From: Mesobacillus subterraneus
Lineage (GTDB): Bacteria > Bacillota > Bacilli > Bacillales > Cytobacillaceae
DNA: 64,000 nucleotides
Direction: 5' to 3'
Assembly: GCF_023715485.1 (NCBI RefSeq)
Contig: NZ_JAMBOF010000001.1
Location: 62,001-126,000, forward strand
Below, in pieces: positions 61,916 to 64,000 of this stretch (the stretch's first letter is position 1; every line of letters begins with the position of its first letter). The position numbers and the translations under genes were made by a program. A model generated the notes under the pieces. That model was not told the DNA's origin. It worked only from the letters and a program-made list of their open reading frames with translations, and searched no databases.

Positions 61916-62611
61916 ATGCGTCAGATCATTGCTATGGGAGGCGGAGGCTTTTCGATGGAACCAGATAATCCGCTGCTGGATTTATATATATTAGACCAGG
62001 TAAAAAAACAGAAGCCAAAGGTTTGCTTTGTACCGACAGCTAGCGGCGATTCGGAAGATTATATTTCAAGATTCTACAAGTCTTTTGAATCCCACGAATG
62101 CGAACCATCACATCTTTCTTTATTCAGGCCCCCCACAAGGGATTTAGAAGCCTATGTAATGGATAAAGATATCATTTATGTGGGTGGAGGCAATACGAAA
62201 AACCTGCTCACATTATGGAAGGAATGGGGACTTGATGCCATTCTGAGAAAGGCATGGCAAGAAGGGACCGTAATGGCCGGAGTAAGCGCCGGCTCGATTT
62301 GCTGGTTCGAAGAAGGTGTTACCGATTCCTTTGGCGATGGACTAGAACCCCTTAAGAGCCTTGGTTTTTTAAAAGGAAGCCATTGCCCGCATTATGATGG
62401 AGAAGCAGAGAGACGGCCGGCTTACGAGAGGCTCGTATCAACCGGTGTAATTCAAGGCGGACTTGCAGCGGATGATGGAGCAGCTTTGCATTTTATTGAT
62501 GGAGAACTGCCTATAGCAATCAGTTCAAGGCCAGCAGCAAAGGCATATCAAGTACATTTGGCAGATGGACAATTAAAAGAGGATGCCTTGCAAACTTTAT
62601 ATCTAGGATAA
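61916..62611 (+). CDS. peptidase E-like (S51) protein
   Basis: Protein of 231 residues in the class I glutamine amidotransferase-like fold. The nucleophile Ser is in GVSAGSICWF; IYVGGGNTKNLLTLWKEWG and GLAADDGAALHF are family blocks. Peptidase E cleaves Asp-X dipeptides; whether this member does so is unknown. ATG 61916 with GGGAG ten bases upstream; GTG 61907 overlaps the site. Confidence 0.85.
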   Translation: MRQIIAMGGGGFSMEPDNPLLDLYILDQVKKQKPKVCFVPTASGDSEDYISRFYKSFESHECEPSHLSLFRPPTRDLEAYVMDKDIIYVGGGNTKNLLTLWKEWGLDAILRKAWQEGTVMAGVSAGSICWFEEGVTDSFGDGLEPLKSLGFLKGSHCPHYDGEAERRPAYERLVSTGVIQGGLAADDGAALHFIDGELPIAISSRPAAKAYQVHLADGQLKEDALQTLYLG

Positions 62612-62615
62612 CCTC

Positions 62616-62650
62616 AAGCTGCAGTTCCAAGTGGGCTGCAGCTTTTTTTT
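62616..62650 (+). terminator. Peptidase gene terminator
   Basis: Stem AAGCTGCAG / CTGCAGCTT with a 10-base loop and T8. Confidence 0.9.
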
Positions 62651-62728
62651 GGAATCAAGAAGACAAGAACGTGCATTCGTATTTTTTGAGTGTTAAAATA
62701 AAGAAAACAGACAGGAAAGGAATTTTAT

Positions 62729-63952
62729 ATGAAACAGGTGAAGTTTTTACATACGGCCGATCTTCATCTTGATAGCCCGATGGTGGGACTGAGGCATCTG
62801 CCAAAAGCAATCTTTCATCGGCTGCAGGAAAGCACTTTTAAAGCCCTGAAAAATATTACGGATGCCGCGATCAAACATGAAGTGGATTTTGTCGTGATTG
62901 CCGGAGATCTTTATGATGGAGAGGATAGGAGCATTCGTGCCCAGGCTGTTCTCCGCAACGAAATGAAAAGGCTGGCGGAAAAAGGGATAAAAGTGTTTGC
63001 CATCCATGGGAACCATGACCATCTTGGCGGCAATTCCATCCAGTTCGACTTTCCTGAGAATGTCTACTTTTTTAAGGACCAGCTTGAAATTGCAGCCTAC
63101 CGGAAGAACGATGGCACACTTGTCCATCTGTATGGCTTCAGTTACCCGAAACGACATGTGACGGAGCGGTGGATTGAGAAATATGAAAGAAGAGATGGTG
63201 CAGACTTTCATATTGGACTGCTTCATGGCCATTTTGAAGGCGCAAGCGATCATGGAAAGTACGCCCCGTTCCGGTTATCCGAACTTTTGGACAAGGGGTA
63301 CCATTATTGGGCACTGGGCCATATACATAAAAGAATATTGTTATCACAGGAGCCCCATGTTGTCTATCCTGGAAACCCGCAGGGCCGCAACAGGAAAGAG
63401 CAGGGTGACAAGGGTGCGTACATTGTCAGTCTTACAGAAGCAGGCTCTGAAATTACGTTTTTTGAAACAGCGGATGTCATCTGGGAAGATATGATCATCG
63501 ATGGAAAAAATGCTTCCAGCTTTAATGAGGTTTATGAGAGTTGCCTGGCCGCCATCGATGAAAAAAGAAGAAAGGGCAAGGGCCTTCTCCTGTCTATCCG
63601 TATCGACCAGCTGAATTCAAGTTTGACGGAAGTAAAAGAAAAAATAGATAATGGCGAACTGCTTGAGCTTCTCCAGGATGGGGAAAAAGAGGAAGAATCC
63701 TTTGTTTGGGTCCACAGGCTAGCTTATACAGAGAATATAAGTTTTGATCGCGCCAGCCTTATTAAGCAAAGCGATTTTTACGAGGAACTATTCAATACGA
63801 TTGAAACGTATGATGACTTAAATGCTGCTCTGTCCCAGTTATACCAGCACAGCCAGGCGAGAAGGCATCTTGGAGAGTTAGCTGAAAATGAAAAGGAGCA
63901 GCTTGTTCGTGATGCAGAAAATGTTCTGTTTCAGCTGCTGCTAAAAAATTAG
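62729..63952 (+). CDS. yhaO: DNA repair exonuclease YhaO (SbcD/Mre11-like)
   Basis: Metallophosphoesterase of 407 residues (B. subtilis YhaO about 408). Metal ligands: TADLHLDSP, GDLYDGED, GNHDHLGG, LHGHFEG and GHIHKR. A C-terminal capping region follows residue 290. It probably acts on DNA ends with the SMC-like ATPase YhaN encoded next. AGGAAAGGAATTTTAT precedes the ATG. Confidence 0.92.
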   Translation: MKQVKFLHTADLHLDSPMVGLRHLPKAIFHRLQESTFKALKNITDAAIKHEVDFVVIAGDLYDGEDRSIRAQAVLRNEMKRLAEKGIKVFAIHGNHDHLGGNSIQFDFPENVYFFKDQLEIAAYRKNDGTLVHLYGFSYPKRHVTERWIEKYERRDGADFHIGLLHGHFEGASDHGKYAPFRLSELLDKGYHYWALGHIHKRILLSQEPHVVYPGNPQGRNRKEQGDKGAYIVSLTEAGSEITFFETADVIWEDMIIDGKNASSFNEVYESCLAAIDEKRRKGKGLLLSIRIDQLNSSLTEVKEKIDNGELLELLQDGEKEEESFVWVHRLAYTENISFDRASLIKQSDFYEELFNTIETYDDLNAALSQLYQHSQARRHLGELAENEKEQLVRDAENVLFQLLLKN

Positions 63953-63970
63953 CGGAAAGGAGGCAGCAAG

Positions 63971-64000
63971 ATGAAAATCATCGAATTACATATATATGGG
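63971..64000 (+). CDS. yhaN: yhaN, start only (window edge)
   Basis: Only ten codons (MKIIELHIYG) are visible, after AAAGGAGG-CAGCAAG. Identified by position after yhaO; YhaN is a large SbcC/Rad50-like ATPase. The rest lies outside. Confidence 0.75.
   Translation, partial: MKIIELHIYG

Overview
The window is 64 kb of a low-to-mid GC Gram-positive, spore-forming Bacillaceae chromosome, probably Mesobacillus-like. Evidence is the spore genes (spoVR, an alpha/beta SASP, YheC/YheD coat proteins, two phosphorelay-type kinases), strong AGGAGG-type ribosome binding sites, and gene order matching the Bacillus subtilis yhc-yhd and yhe-yha regions. No phage, insertion sequence, CRISPR array, rRNA or ordinary tRNA gene was seen.

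Layout. 0-7 kb: 3' part of pgcA, an SDR oxidoreductase, a dispersed palindromic repeat, a YhcY/YhcZ-like two-component pair, yhdB, yhdC and spoVR. 7-17 kb: the czcD/czrA metal-efflux pair, small membrane proteins, a PAS-GGDEF-EAL protein, a guanidine-I riboswitch with its gdx exporter, a PadR/DUF1700/DUF4173 cluster with a repeated operator-like palindrome, and a 52-bp tandem repeat array. 17-31 kb: a B12-binding radical SAM protein, a CDF transporter, a CNNM/CorC protein behind an unidentified structured leader, two orphan sporulation-type kinases, a dicarboxylate/amino-acid symporter, a TPP riboswitch with thiT, a Fur-box feoA-feoB-small protein operon, an XRE regulator and a UspA protein. 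31.6-32.6 kb has no convincing gene. 32.6-44 kb: a class A PBP with an acidic Gly/Asp/Thr tail, an HPr-like protein, iadA, an MFS exporter, sigY-yxlC-yxlD, and a bmrCD multidrug ABC pair behind a two-uORF attenuator leader. 44-50 kb: fumC, a SASP gene whose forespore-type leader carries two 58-nt tRNA-like elements, msmX, a PucR-type regulator, a CstR/CsoR-type repressor and yheE. 50-55 kb: four tandem YheC/YheD ATP-grasp coat genes. 55-64 kb: yheA, yhaX, hemZ, an enoyl-CoA hydratase, yhzD, yhaQ-yhaP, a peptidase E-like protein, yhaO and the start of yhaN.

Most genes are housekeeping, sporulation or transport functions. The novelty is mainly in non-coding leaders: the tandem tRNA-like structures before the SASP gene, the bmrCD attenuator, the CNNM leader, and several intergenic repeat arrays with periods near 52 bp. 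Functions come from family recognition by eye; no database search was run.
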